Origin: UBA4246 sp045113475
GTDB lineage: Bacteria; Bacillota; Clostridia; Christensenellales; Aristaeellaceae
DNA: 18,602 nt
Direction: 5' to 3'
Assembly: GCA_045113475.1 (NCBI GenBank)
Contig: JBGUIY010000253.1
Span: 1-18,602 of the forward strand
The first letter of the stretch is position 1, and each line of letters starts with the position of its first letter. Under the pieces are notes generated by a model. That model was not told the origin of the DNA. It worked only from the letters and a program-made list of their open reading frames with translations, and ran no database searches. The translations under genes and the position numbers were made by a program. Positions 7,558-15,314 of this stretch are shown here, in pieces.

Positions 7558-8979
7558 TTACGCGTCGAAGGGCAGACCGACGAAATCCGCCATGATGCCG
7601 ACCAGCGTCTTGGCATGGTGGATGGTATCCGCCTCGGCGAAGATACGCACCCTGGGCTCGGTGCCGGAGAAACGCACGATGACCCAGCCTTCCGTAAAGT
7701 AGACCTTGCAGCCGTCCAAGTAGCTGACGTGATCGACAGAACGCCGGAAGTCAGGCAGCTTCTTTTCGGCCATGATGGTCTGCTGGATGCGCGCCTTGTC
7801 CTCAGGGGACAGCGCCCAGTCGAACTCCGCCATATGCATTTCGCCGTAGCGCGCGTACAGGTCGCGGATCATCTCGCTCAGCGGCCTGCCGGTCACGGAG
7901 AGCATTTCCACCAGCAGGCTCGCGGCGTACAGGCCGTCCTTGCCTGAGATGTGTCCGCGGACGGTCAGGCCGCCGCTGGATTCGCCGCCGATCAGGGCGT
8001 CGTGCGCCTCCATGGCGGAAGAAATATGCTTGAACCCCACCGGGACCTCGTAGCAGGTCTGGCCGTAGGCCGCCGCCACCCGGTCCAGCAGGTGCGTGGT
8101 CGCGATGTTGCGCACCGCGTCGCCGCGCCAGCCCTTGCGCCCCAGCAGGTAATCGTACAGCAGGGTCAGGATCTCGTTGGCGGATACGTAATTGCCCTTC
8201 TCGTCGATGATGCCCAGGCGGTCTGCATCCCCGTCGGTGGCGATGCCGACGTTCGCGTTATGTTCCTTCACAGCCTGCTGCAGATCCAGCAGCGTATCCG
8301 GCGTCGGCGCGGGCAGATGCCGGCCGAAGAACGCGTCGTGCTGGGCGTTGATCACGTCCACGTCGCAGCGGGCGGTATACAGGATCGTCATCAGGCCCGT
8401 CAGGCTGGTGCCATGCATCGGGTCCAGCACCACGCGCAGCCTGCGGCGGCGGATGGCCTCGGTATCCACCTGCGCCAGGATGGAGTCCAGATAAGTATCA
8501 CGGGGATCGATGAAGACGATCCTGCCCGACCGCAGCGCCGCGTCAAACGGTTCCACCCGGATCGAAGCCGCGTCCAGGCGGTTGGCTTCCTCCTGGACCG
8601 GCGCGGTCACGTCTTCCGTGGCGTCCCGCCCGCCGCAGGTAAACAGCTTGATGCCGTTGTAAATGGCCGGGTTATGGCTGGCGGTGATCATCGCGCCGTA
8701 CCGGAGGCCGAGATGCTTCACCGTAAACATGATCTGGGGCGTCGGGCAGTTGAGGTTGACGAAATGCACCATGATGCCTTCCCCCGCCATGACCTCCGCG
8801 AACCAGATACAGGCTTCCCGGCTCAGGAAACGCCGGTCGTAGCCCACACAGATACCGCTTTCCGCGCAGCCCTCCCGCTGCATGCGCCGGGCCAGCGCTG
8901 CTGCCACCCGCTGGATATTTTCACGGATAAACCCGTCTCCGATCACCGCGCGCCATCCGCCAGTGCCAAATTCAATCAT
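7558..8979 (-). CDS. Phosphohexomutase (phosphoglucomutase/phosphomannomutase superfamily)
   Basis: A 473-residue cytosolic alpha-D-phosphohexomutase that would interconvert sugar 1- and 6-phosphates. All hallmark loops are present: the phosphoserine loop TASHNP with Ser101, the metal loop DGDADR at 249-254, the sugar-binding loop GGESSGG at 331-337, and the phosphate-binding RFSGTEPR near the C-terminus. Length is normal for the superfamily. The ribosome-binding site is GGGAGG, 6 bases before the ATG at 8979. It lies directly after the GH94 phosphorylase (38-base gap), the expected arrangement for feeding the phosphorolysis product into glycolysis or amino-sugar metabolism. Glucose 1-phosphate is the default substrate. 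If the phosphorylase acts on chitobiose, GlcNAc 1-phosphate would be the relevant one, and sequence inspection cannot settle this. Confidence 0.92.
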   Translation of the reverse strand: MIEFGTGGWRAVIGDGFIRENIQRVAAALARRMQREGCAESGICVGYDRRFLSREACIWFAEVMAGEGIMVHFVNLNCPTPQIMFTVKHLGLRYGAMITASHNPAIYNGIKLFTCGGRDATEDVTAPVQEEANRLDAASIRVEPFDAALRSGRIVFIDPRDTYLDSILAQVDTEAIRRRRLRVVLDPMHGTSLTGLMTILYTARCDVDVINAQHDAFFGRHLPAPTPDTLLDLQQAVKEHNANVGIATDGDADRLGIIDEKGNYVSANEILTLLYDYLLGRKGWRGDAVRNIATTHLLDRVAAAYGQTCYEVPVGFKHISSAMEAHDALIGGESSGGLTVRGHISGKDGLYAASLLVEMLSVTGRPLSEMIRDLYARYGEMHMAEFDWALSPEDKARIQQTIMAEKKLPDFRRSVDHVSYLDGCKVYFTEGWVIVRFSGTEPRVRIFAEADTIHHAKTLVGIMADFVGLPFDA

Positions 8980-9017
8980 GCCGATCCTCCCTTTCCGGTC
9001 ATCTGCAATGCAGCTGT

Positions 9018-11411
9018 TTAACCCATCTCAACTTCCACTGTGTGGGTGCCTTCCGTGAAAACAGGAATGCGCTCGACAGCGTCCCCGTCCACCGTGATCT
9101 TCGTCACTCCCTTTTCTGCGTGACGGGGATTCCGGACTGTGATCCGGTATTCCGCGCCGCGCCATTTGCGTACAGCCTCAAAGCCGTCCCATTCCGCGGG
9201 AATGCAGGGATCCACGATCAGCCGGTCGAACGCGGGCCGGATGCCCAGCATGTATCTGGTCGCCGCGAAATAGGCCCAGCCGGAGGAGCCGGTCATGAAG
9301 GGGTGCCGGGCCCGGCCGAAAGCCGTATGATCCCTGCCCATGATGAACTGGCAGTAGCTGTAGGGCTCCGCCTGGCGGATCTCCATCCTGTCATTCTGGT
9401 TTTCGGGCAGCAGGGCGTTATAAAACTTCATGGCCTGCCCGCCGCGTCCCAGCATGCACTCCGCCACCCAGGCCCAGGGATTGGGATGGCTGAAGATGGC
9501 CCCGTTTTCCTTGACGCCGGGATATACGCGGGAAACGAACCCGATGCCGTCGTCGATCGTCGTGAAAGACGGTGCGTTGAGCATCAGGCCGTACGGCGTG
9601 TACAGGTATTCGTCCACAGCATCCATGCAGCTGAGGCCCTCTTCGCGGGAAGAAGCCCCGGAGATCACCGCCCAGGTGTTGCTCTCCATATGCACCTTGC
9701 CCTCTTTGGCCGCTTTTGAGCCGATCGCCCGCCCGTCGGCGGTGAAGCCGCGGAGCCACCAGGCGCCGTCCCAGAGCTCCCGGCGGCAGACGGCGATCAT
9801 ATCGTCTATTTTGCGCTGATACCGCTCAGCTTCCTCCTGCCGGCCCAGGAACCGCGCGGCGTCGATGAAATGCCCGGTCGCCCAGACCAGCAGGAAAGCC
9901 ACCATGGCGCTCTCGCCGCCGCCCAGGTTCAGGCAGTCGTTCCAGTCCGCCCTGAGCCCCTTGGTGACGCCGTGAGCGCCGGTCTGGCTGTAGGAAAAAT
10001 CGAGCGAGCGTTTCATATGCTCCCATACGGTGGCCTCGCCCCCGTCGGCGAAGGGGATCACTTCATCAAAAAAGCTGAGGTCGCCGCTTTCGCGCACGTT
10101 TTCGATAATGGCGGGGATCAGCCACAGTGCGTCGTCCGCGCAGGTATCCTTAAGCCCGTGGATCATGTGTTCTTTATCCGGGGTCGGCACGACCGTTGGC
10201 GACTTGAAGGACTGGCCCTTCTTCATTTCGAACCAGGCCGGATCGAACAGATGCAGGCCATAGCCCATGCTGGTCTGGCCATGAAGCAGCTGGAGCAGGC
10301 GCGTTTCGCACATGTCCGGTTCGCAGTGCGGGATGCACATGGCATCCTGGGCCGTATCCCGGTAGCCCAGTCCGGTGCGCCCGCCTACCTCTATAAAGGA
10401 GGAAAAACGTGAGAACAGCACGTTGATCTCGCTCTGGTACAGGTTCCAGATATTCAGCGAACGGTTCATGTTCTCATGGGGCGTTTTCACCTGCAGGCAG
10501 TTCAGCTTGTCCGTCCACCACTGCCTCAGGGCCTCAAAAGCCGCGTCCGCCTGTTCCGGCCCGTACTGCTCCCGTGCTGCCCGGGCAGCCGTCTCGTCGC
10601 CGGTGCCGAGGTAAAACAGCACCCGCGCTTCCTCGCCGGGCTGCAGGATCAGCTTCTTCTGCAGCGCGCCGCAGGGATTGCCGCCCAGTTCGGCAGAGGA
10701 GGACAGCGATCCACGGGCGACGCCGGCCGGGTCGCGCTCGGTATGGTATGCGCCGATGAACTGCTCGCGCACCCCGTCAAACCCGTCGGGATCAAAACTG
10801 CCGGTAAAGAACTGCCAGCTGTTTTCCTCGTAATGCAGTTCGCACAGCACAGCCCTGTCCCGGTAGTGCGAACCTGCGGCGTACAGGCTCATCTGGAAAT
10901 TCTGATTGTCCATATCTATATGATGGAAGGAGAATTCCACATAGCCGTACACGCTGATGGAACGGGCCCTGTCAGACGTGTTTCTGATCCGCACGTCAAA
11001 AATCTCCACAGGCGTGGCGCCCGACGCCTCCCGCGGGATGAACAGCGTCTGGCTGGCTGAAATGCCTTTATAATCGCACTCGTATACAGAATAACTGAGG
11101 CCGTGCCGGCAGGCGTAACGCGCCTGATCCAGCGGTTTGCCGACGGGCTGCCAGCTCAGGGACCAGTAGTCCCCGTCCTGGTCGTCCCGCAGGTAGACAT
11201 AGTGGCCCGGCCAGTCCATCGGCACGCCGTTGGGGCGGAAACGCGTGATCCGGTGGTACTGCGGCGTATCCAGCCAGCAGTAGCCGCCGGCATTGTGGGA
11301 GATCACAGCTCCCATGCGCTGCGTGCCCAGATAATTGGTGAAAGATACCGGCACATCCACCCGGTCCGTCACGTATTCCCGTGCCTTGTCGTCAAAGTAT
11401 CCGTATCGCAT
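9018..11411 (-). CDS. GH94 disaccharide phosphorylase, closest to N,N'-diacetylchitobiose phosphorylase
   Basis: A 797-residue cytosolic enzyme without a signal peptide. It would split a beta-linked disaccharide with inorganic phosphate, inverting the anomeric centre to give an alpha-sugar 1-phosphate plus free sugar. It covers a complete GH94 protein: N-terminal beta-sandwich starting MRYGYFDDKAREYV, then the alpha/alpha barrel with IEVGGRTGLGYRDTAQDA and LRADWNDCLNLGGGESAMV. The general acid is Asp492 in DWND, the same residue number I recall for the Vibrio proteolyticus chitobiose phosphorylase. ISHNAGGY, PGHYVYLRDD and VHMESNT also resemble that enzyme from memory, but NGVPMD looks more like cellobiose phosphorylases. 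Chitobiose, cellobiose or another beta-glucoside all remain possible. The ribosome-binding site is GGAGG at 11418-11422. It is the first gene of the five-gene minus-strand operon, divergent from the ABC transporter. Confidence 0.93.
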   Translation of the reverse strand: MRYGYFDDKAREYVTDRVDVPVSFTNYLGTQRMGAVISHNAGGYCWLDTPQYHRITRFRPNGVPMDWPGHYVYLRDDQDGDYWSLSWQPVGKPLDQARYACRHGLSYSVYECDYKGISASQTLFIPREASGATPVEIFDVRIRNTSDRARSISVYGYVEFSFHHIDMDNQNFQMSLYAAGSHYRDRAVLCELHYEENSWQFFTGSFDPDGFDGVREQFIGAYHTERDPAGVARGSLSSSAELGGNPCGALQKKLILQPGEEARVLFYLGTGDETAARAAREQYGPEQADAAFEALRQWWTDKLNCLQVKTPHENMNRSLNIWNLYQSEINVLFSRFSSFIEVGGRTGLGYRDTAQDAMCIPHCEPDMCETRLLQLLHGQTSMGYGLHLFDPAWFEMKKGQSFKSPTVVPTPDKEHMIHGLKDTCADDALWLIPAIIENVRESGDLSFFDEVIPFADGGEATVWEHMKRSLDFSYSQTGAHGVTKGLRADWNDCLNLGGGESAMVAFLLVWATGHFIDAARFLGRQEEAERYQRKIDDMIAVCRRELWDGAWWLRGFTADGRAIGSKAAKEGKVHMESNTWAVISGASSREEGLSCMDAVDEYLYTPYGLMLNAPSFTTIDDGIGFVSRVYPGVKENGAIFSHPNPWAWVAECMLGRGGQAMKFYNALLPENQNDRMEIRQAEPYSYCQFIMGRDHTAFGRARHPFMTGSSGWAYFAATRYMLGIRPAFDRLIVDPCIPAEWDGFEAVRKWRGAEYRITVRNPRHAEKGVTKITVDGDAVERIPVFTEGTHTVEVEMG

Positions 11412-11434
11412 AAATATCCTCCGTTCATTATTTC

Positions 11435-11463
11435 ATTATAATCATAGCAGGGATAAAACACAA
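11435..11463 (-). promoter_or_regulatory. Promoter of the phosphorylase operon
   Basis: Reading the minus strand, TTGTGT (plus coordinates 11458-11463) and a perfect TATAAT (11435-11440) are separated by 17 bases. The predicted transcript start lies about 18 bases before the GH94 ATG and leaves room for the GGAGG site at 11418-11422. The imperfect -35 is compatible with help from an activator. Confidence 0.62.
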
Positions 11464-11512
11464 TAGAAATAACCGGGCATGTGATTTTTTGTCTTGAATT
11501 GGCATCCTGTTT

Positions 11513-11533
11513 TGTTTGCGTTTGCAAACACAA
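11513..11533. promoter_or_regulatory. cre-like / LacI-type operator candidate
   Basis: TGTTTGCGTTTGCA (11513-11526) matches the CcpA cre consensus TGWAANCGNTNWCA at 11 of 14 positions, including the central CG and the TG/CA ends. It overlaps a perfect 10-base palindrome, GTTTGCAAAC (11520-11529), which extends to an 18-base inverted repeat at 11516-11533 with one mismatched pair. It lies between the two divergent promoters, where carbon catabolite control or a LacI-family repressor could act on both. No LacI-family gene is in the window. Confidence 0.45.
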
Positions 11534-11565
11534 CAAGCACAGACAAGAAAGCACAACCAGGCACG

Positions 11566-11594
11566 ATGCAATTCAAATGTAAAAATCTTATAAT
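11566..11594 (+). promoter_or_regulatory. Promoter of the ABC transporter operon
   Basis: A perfect TATAAT at 11589-11594 is preceded at 17 bases by ATGCAA (11566-11571), a poor -35. A strong -10 with a weak -35 is typical of activator-dependent promoters, which fits the AraC-type regulator in this locus. The transcript would start near 11601, and an AAGGGTGG ribosome-binding site follows at 11611-11618. Confidence 0.6.
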
Positions 11595-11624
11595 TAAGCC
11601 ACCAATTCAAAAGGGTGGTTTCCG

Positions 11625-12575
11625 ATGACGGTGATTCAGGCGCCGAAGCGCAAAAAAACAAGAAATGCCAAAACCTTCTGGCTGACAACGATGATGGTGC
11701 CGGTCACCGTGTGGCTGCTGCTGCTCAGGTACCTGCCGATGTTCGGCATCGTGCTCTCCTTCCTGAATTACCGGCTGCCCACCAGGAAGCTGCCGTTCCC
11801 GACGAACCTGTTCAAAAGCCCCTGGGTCGGGCTCAAGAATTTCAGCTTCCTTTTTACCGGCGAAAGCATCACCATGATCCGCAACACCATCGGCTACAAC
11901 GCGCTGTGGATCACGCTGGGTCTGATCATCGCGGTGACCTTCGCCATCATGATGAGCGAACTGACCCGGAAATTCCTGGCAAAGACCTACCAGACGCTGA
12001 TGTTCTTCCCGTACTTCCTGAGCTGGGTCGTCGTCGCCTACTTCCTGTTCGCCTTCCTGGATCCCACCAACGGCATGATCGTCCGCAGCCAGAAAGCCGC
12101 GGCCGGCGCCGTGGTCGACTGGTACAACACGCCGAAGTACTGGCCCTATATCCTGACCATCTGCAGCATGTGGAAGAATACAGGATATTCCACCGTGCTC
12201 TACCTGTCCGCCATCACCGGCATCGACCGCAGCCAGTACGAGGCGGCAGCCGTGGACGGCGCGACCAAGTGGCAGCAGATGATCCACGTGACGCTGCCGC
12301 ACCTGAAGCCCATGATCATCATCCTGCTGATCATGAACGTGGGCAAGATCTTCAACGCGGATTTCGGCCTCTTCTGGTCGGTGCCGATGAATTCCGCCCC
12401 GCTGTTCCCGGTAACGCAGGTGGTGGATACCTACGTGTACCGTGCCTACACCTCCACCGGCAACGTGGGCATGAGCACCGCCGCGGGCTTCCTGCAGAAC
12501 CTGGTCGGCTTCATCTGCATCATGACGGCCAACGGCATCGTCCGCAGGCTGGACGCAGACTCGAGCCTGTTCTGA
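11625..12575 (+). CDS. Sugar ABC transporter permease, LplB-type
   Basis: A 316-residue inner-membrane permease of the LplB (COG4209-like) group of CUT1 sugar transporters. The start is the ATG at 11625, 6 bases after AAGGGTGG. A basic N-terminus (KRKKTRNAK) precedes the first of about six hydrophobic helices, beginning WLTTMMVPVTVWLLLLRYLP. The cytoplasmic EAA loop that contacts the ATPase is clear at about residue 205: EAAAVDGATKWQQMIHVTLP. It is the first gene of the plus-strand operon and is followed 14 bases later by the partner permease. No ATPase gene is present; CUT1 systems of this type commonly use a shared MsmX-like ATPase encoded elsewhere. The substrate is inferred from the divergent GH94 operon to be a beta-linked di- or oligosaccharide. 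Confidence 0.93.
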   Translation: MTVIQAPKRKKTRNAKTFWLTTMMVPVTVWLLLLRYLPMFGIVLSFLNYRLPTRKLPFPTNLFKSPWVGLKNFSFLFTGESITMIRNTIGYNALWITLGLIIAVTFAIMMSELTRKFLAKTYQTLMFFPYFLSWVVVAYFLFAFLDPTNGMIVRSQKAAAGAVVDWYNTPKYWPYILTICSMWKNTGYSTVLYLSAITGIDRSQYEAAAVDGATKWQQMIHVTLPHLKPMIIILLIMNVGKIFNADFGLFWSVPMNSAPLFPVTQVVDTYVYRAYTSTGNVGMSTAAGFLQNLVGFICIMTANGIVRRLDADSSLF

Positions 12576-12589
12576 GAGGAGGGGGTAAC

Positions 12590-13519
12590 ATGACAGCCAT
12601 TCCGAAGAAAGCGCATTCCTCCTTCCGGCTCAATTCCGTCTCCCGCAAAGCAGAAGCGGCGTTCCATATCGTGCTGGGTTCCTTTGCGCTGGCCTGCATC
12701 ATCCCGTTCGTGGTCGTGGTCATCATTTCCTTCTCTTCCGAGGAAAGCATCCGAAGGATCGGCTATTCCTTCATACCGCAGGAATGGTCCCTGGCCGCGT
12801 ACAACCAGGTGTTCAAGCTGGGCGACGCCCTGTGGCGCAGCTACTTCAACTCCTTTTTCATTACCGTTGCGGGCACTGTGATCAGCGTGAGCATGTGCAT
12901 CCTCTATGCCTATCCCCTGTACCGGAAGGACTACAGGTTCCGCGGGTTCTTCAGTTTTCTGAGCTTCTTCACCATGATTTTCGGCGGCGGCCTGATCCCC
13001 ACCTACATCGTGTGCAAAGACCTGCTGGGGATGAGCAACAACTATTATGCCCTGATCGTACCGATGCTGGTGAGCCCGTTCAACATCATTATCATGCGCA
13101 CCTTCTTCCAGACCACGGTGCCCTTTGACCTGATCGAGGCGGCCACCATCGACGGCAGCGGGGAATACTCCACCCTCGCACGCATCGTCCTGCCCATCAT
13201 GAAGCCGGGCATCGCGACCATCGCCCTGCTGACCGCCCTCGCCTACTGGAACGAATGGTTCCTTTGCCTGCTGTACGTGACCAAACGTGAGCTGTACCCG
13301 CTTCAGTACCTGCTGATGGAGATGCAGCGCAACGCAGAGTTCCTGGCCCGCAACTCCTCCATGATCGGCGCGTCCGGCGCTGAGGCCATCCGGAGCCTGC
13401 CCAGCCAGACCATGCGCATGGCGGTCGTCGTATTCATCGTGCTGCCCATCGCCTGCGCCTACCCCTTCTTCCAGCGCTACGTGGTGGAGGGCCTCACCAT
13501 CGGCTCTGTCAAAGGCTGA
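12590..13519 (+). CDS. Sugar ABC transporter permease, YtcP/LplC-type
   Basis: A 309-residue membrane protein of the YtcP/LplC (COG0395-like) permease group, partner of the preceding gene. The ATG at 12590 follows a strong GAGAGGAGGGGG site; the same frame is open upstream but inside the first permease gene. About six hydrophobic segments are visible, starting near residue 25 (IVLGSFALACIIPFVVVVII). The EAA loop is at about residue 182: EAATIDGSGEYSTLARIVLP. It ends VVEGLTIGSVKG, a characteristic C-terminus in this group. It would form the heterodimeric channel with the LplB-type subunit and receive sugar from the binding protein encoded at 13591. Confidence 0.93.
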   Translation: MTAIPKKAHSSFRLNSVSRKAEAAFHIVLGSFALACIIPFVVVVIISFSSEESIRRIGYSFIPQEWSLAAYNQVFKLGDALWRSYFNSFFITVAGTVISVSMCILYAYPLYRKDYRFRGFFSFLSFFTMIFGGGLIPTYIVCKDLLGMSNNYYALIVPMLVSPFNIIIMRTFFQTTVPFDLIEAATIDGSGEYSTLARIVLPIMKPGIATIALLTALAYWNEWFLCLLYVTKRELYPLQYLLMEMQRNAEFLARNSSMIGASGAEAIRSLPSQTMRMAVVVFIVLPIACAYPFFQRYVVEGLTIGSVKG

Positions 13520-13537
13520 CAAAGCACCCGGTAAGAA

Positions 13538-13557
13538 CAGCGGCAGAGTGTCCGCTG
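13538..13557 (+). other. Intercistronic stem-loop before the binding-protein gene
   Basis: CAGCGG (13538-13543) pairs exactly with CCGCTG (13552-13557) around an 8-base loop, in the 71-base gap between the second permease and the binding protein. No T run follows, so it is not a standard terminator. A hairpin here could stabilise the downstream mRNA and help the binding protein be made in excess of the permeases. That role is inferred. Confidence 0.45.
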
Positions 13558-13590
13558 CTTACATAAACAATAATGTATGGAGGTACATTT

Positions 13591-15111
13591 ATGAAAAAGT
13601 TCTTCGCCCTGCTGCTGGCAGCGATGATGCTGCTGACCGTGCTCCCCGCGCTGGCGGATGCCCCCGTGGAAATCACCATGCTGCTGGAAGGCAGCAACGT
13701 GTCCGACGACGCTGCGGTGCTCGAAGAGCTGAACGCGTATCTGACCGAAAAGATCGGCGTCACCCTGAAGCCCACCTGGGGCACCTGGGGCAACTTCGAT
13801 CAGCTGGCTCTGGACTATGTGAACAGCTCCAGCAACGAATACGACATCATCTTCACCTGCTCCTGGACCAGCAACGACTATGCCAAATTCGCCAAGAAAG
13901 ACGCCTATGTGCGCCTGGATGATCCGGAAGACAACCTGCTGGCTGAATACGGCAAGGATCTGTACAACGTGCTGCCCGCGATGCTGATCGACGGCGCGAA
14001 GACCGAAGGTATCGACGGCGAACTGGGCATCTACGCCGTGCCCGGCTTCAAGGATATCGCCACCCTGAACACCTGGGACGTGAACGTGACCCTGCTCGAA
14101 AAATACGGCTATACCCTGGATGACGTGAAGAAGGCCGGCTTCTACGGCTGGGGCGACATCTTTGCCAAAGTCAAGGCGGGCGAGGAGAAAGACGGCGTGG
14201 TCTTCTATCCCTTCGTATTCGAAGGCCTCGTGGCCGAGCGCTGCGCCAATGTGACCCCCATCGTCACCGGCGACGCCAACAGCCTGCTGAGCTATTACAT
14301 GAACGCTGAAGACGTATCCGCCGAAGGCCCCTACGGCAACAAGTTCCTCAACAAGTACGCCACCCCCGAATTCGAAAAGTTCGCTCGCCAGATGCGCGAA
14401 TACTACCTGGCCGGCTACATCGATCCCGCTATCGCCATCGGCGAAACGGCCACCGATTCCTGGCGCAACGCCCAGAACACCGCCAAGTACCTGATCTCCA
14501 CCGAAGTGTATTCCTACGGCTATGAAGCCACCACCCGTGCGCAGCGCGGCATTGACCTGGACTATGTCTGGACCACCGCGACCCCCTTCATCGACACCAC
14601 TTCTCTCCAGGGCGCCATGATGGCTATCTCCTCCAAGAGCGACCATCCCGTGGAAGCCATGAAGTTCCTGAACCTGCTGAACACCGACCCCTATGTGATG
14701 ACCCTGCTCAACTACGGCGTTGAAGGCGTGCACTACAACAAGAATGCCGAAGGCGAAGTGGAATTCACCGATGCCCGCAGCACCTATTCTCCCTGGACCA
14801 ACGGTCTGGGCAACGTAACCCTGCTGCCGCCGCAGAAGGGCCAGGGCGCCGACTTCCAGAAGAATTTCGCCGACTTCTACGGCAATGCCAAGACGCTGCC
14901 CACCGTCGGCTTCATCTTCGATGCCGAGCCCGTGGAAACCGAGATCGCGGCCGTGGCCAACATCAAGGAAGCCTATGCCCTGTCCCTGTGCACCGGCTCC
15001 GTGGACGTGGACGAGAAGCTGCCCGAACTGCTCAAGAAGCTCGACGACGCCGGCATGCAGAAGATCGTGGACGAAGCCAACCGTCAGCTGGAAGCTTTCC
15101 TCGCCAAGTAA
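13591..15111 (+). CDS. Sugar ABC transporter substrate-binding protein with DUF3502-like C-terminus
   Basis: A 506-residue exported binding protein. The start is the ATG at 13591, 6 bases after GGAGGT; an earlier in-frame ATG at 13573 would place the ribosome-binding site inside the gene. The signal peptide (MKKFFALLLAAMMLLTVLPALA) probably ends at ALA-DA. It has no lipobox cysteine, which is unusual for a Gram-positive binding protein. The body shows a LplA/YtcQ-like pattern, with DNA-wide preference for GCC, CTG, AAC and GAA codons that suggests high expression. The C-terminal segment (LPELLKKLDDAGMQKIVDEANRQLEAF region) resembles DUF3502, found on LplA-type receptors. It is the third gene of the transporter operon and delivers sugar to the permease pair. 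How it stays at the cell surface is unclear from sequence. Confidence 0.9.
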   Translation: MKKFFALLLAAMMLLTVLPALADAPVEITMLLEGSNVSDDAAVLEELNAYLTEKIGVTLKPTWGTWGNFDQLALDYVNSSSNEYDIIFTCSWTSNDYAKFAKKDAYVRLDDPEDNLLAEYGKDLYNVLPAMLIDGAKTEGIDGELGIYAVPGFKDIATLNTWDVNVTLLEKYGYTLDDVKKAGFYGWGDIFAKVKAGEEKDGVVFYPFVFEGLVAERCANVTPIVTGDANSLLSYYMNAEDVSAEGPYGNKFLNKYATPEFEKFARQMREYYLAGYIDPAIAIGETATDSWRNAQNTAKYLISTEVYSYGYEATTRAQRGIDLDYVWTTATPFIDTTSLQGAMMAISSKSDHPVEAMKFLNLLNTDPYVMTLLNYGVEGVHYNKNAEGEVEFTDARSTYSPWTNGLGNVTLLPPQKGQGADFQKNFADFYGNAKTLPTVGFIFDAEPVETEIAAVANIKEAYALSLCTGSVDVDEKLPELLKKLDDAGMQKIVDEANRQLEAFLAK

Positions 15112-15139
15112 TCACCGGAAACAACCGAATAAAAACAGC

Positions 15140-15156
15140 GGGGCTGTTGCACTAAG
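15140..15156 (+). repeat. IS left terminal inverted repeat
   Basis: GGGGCTGTTGCACTAAG is the exact complement of the right end at 16970-16986. Further inward the similarity continues as AAAAAAGT after a 7-base insertion (TCCCAAG) present only at the right end. Confidence 0.93.
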
Positions 15157-15179
15157 AAAAAAGTGCAGCAGCCCCTTTT
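15140..15179 (+). terminator. Terminator-like hairpin formed by the IS left end
   Basis: The first 14 bases of the left inverted repeat (15140-15153) pair with AGTGCAGCAGCCCC (15162-15175) around an 8-base A-rich loop, with a single G-T pair, followed by TTTT. It would stop transcripts coming from the ABC transporter operon before they enter the element. It may now also serve as the terminator of that operon. Confidence 0.75.
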
Positions 15180-15263
15180 CATAGGCAGTCAAGCCTCATA
15201 ATGCCTAAGAAGTGAGTGAATTTCTGGATTTTCGGGAACACAAATAAGACTGTCACGATTGTC

Positions 15264-15293
15264 GGTCTGGCTTTCAGACCCTGAAAAAGCCAG
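15264..15293. other. Overlapping, mutually exclusive inverted repeats in IS noncoding part
   Basis: GGTCTG (15264-15269) pairs with CAGACC (15275-15280). CTGGCTTT (15267-15274) pairs with AAAGCCAG (15286-15293). The two stems share bases and cannot form together. They lie just after the transposase stop. No T run follows on either strand, so a simple terminator is not indicated. The rest of 15180-15314 shows no gene. Confidence 0.4.
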
Positions 15294-15314
15294 AATGATT
15301 CAGTTTTCTGAAAC

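Larger units (their letters stand above)
11494..11610. repeat. Three copies of CAATTCAA in the divergent control region
   Basis: CCAATTCAA occurs at 11602-11610 and its exact complement TTGAATTGG at 11494-11502. A third copy, GCAATTCAAA, lies at 11569-11577, in the same orientation as the first and 34 bases from it. One copy covers the -35 region of the transporter promoter and another its start region. These spacings suit binding sites for a regulator such as the AraC-type protein encoded in the locus, but binding is unproven and AT-rich 8-mers can recur by chance. Confidence 0.35.

Noticed and set aside
6889..9021. Two long plus-strand open frames antisense to the kinase and mutase genes
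   Set aside because: The sense strand gives complete catalytic motifs for both enzymes. The antisense products are His/Gln/Arg-rich with no domain, and no promoter or ribosome-binding site precedes them.
12446..13522. A 358-codon minus-strand open frame across the second permease
   Set aside because: The sense strand encodes a permease with an EAA loop; the antisense product is His/Asp/Gly-rich and non-hydrophobic, as expected for the complement of a membrane protein gene.
13477..14733. A 418-codon open frame antisense to the binding-protein gene
   Set aside because: It mirrors a highly expressed gene with strong codon bias, which leaves few stops on the opposite strand. It has no ribosome-binding site and no recognisable domain, and its Gly/Val/His-rich composition is typical of a shadow.
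15140..15179. The hairpin as only the native terminator of the transporter operon
   Set aside because: Its first 17 bases match the right end of the insertion sequence exactly in inverted orientation, so they belong to the element. Terminator activity is likely secondary to that.
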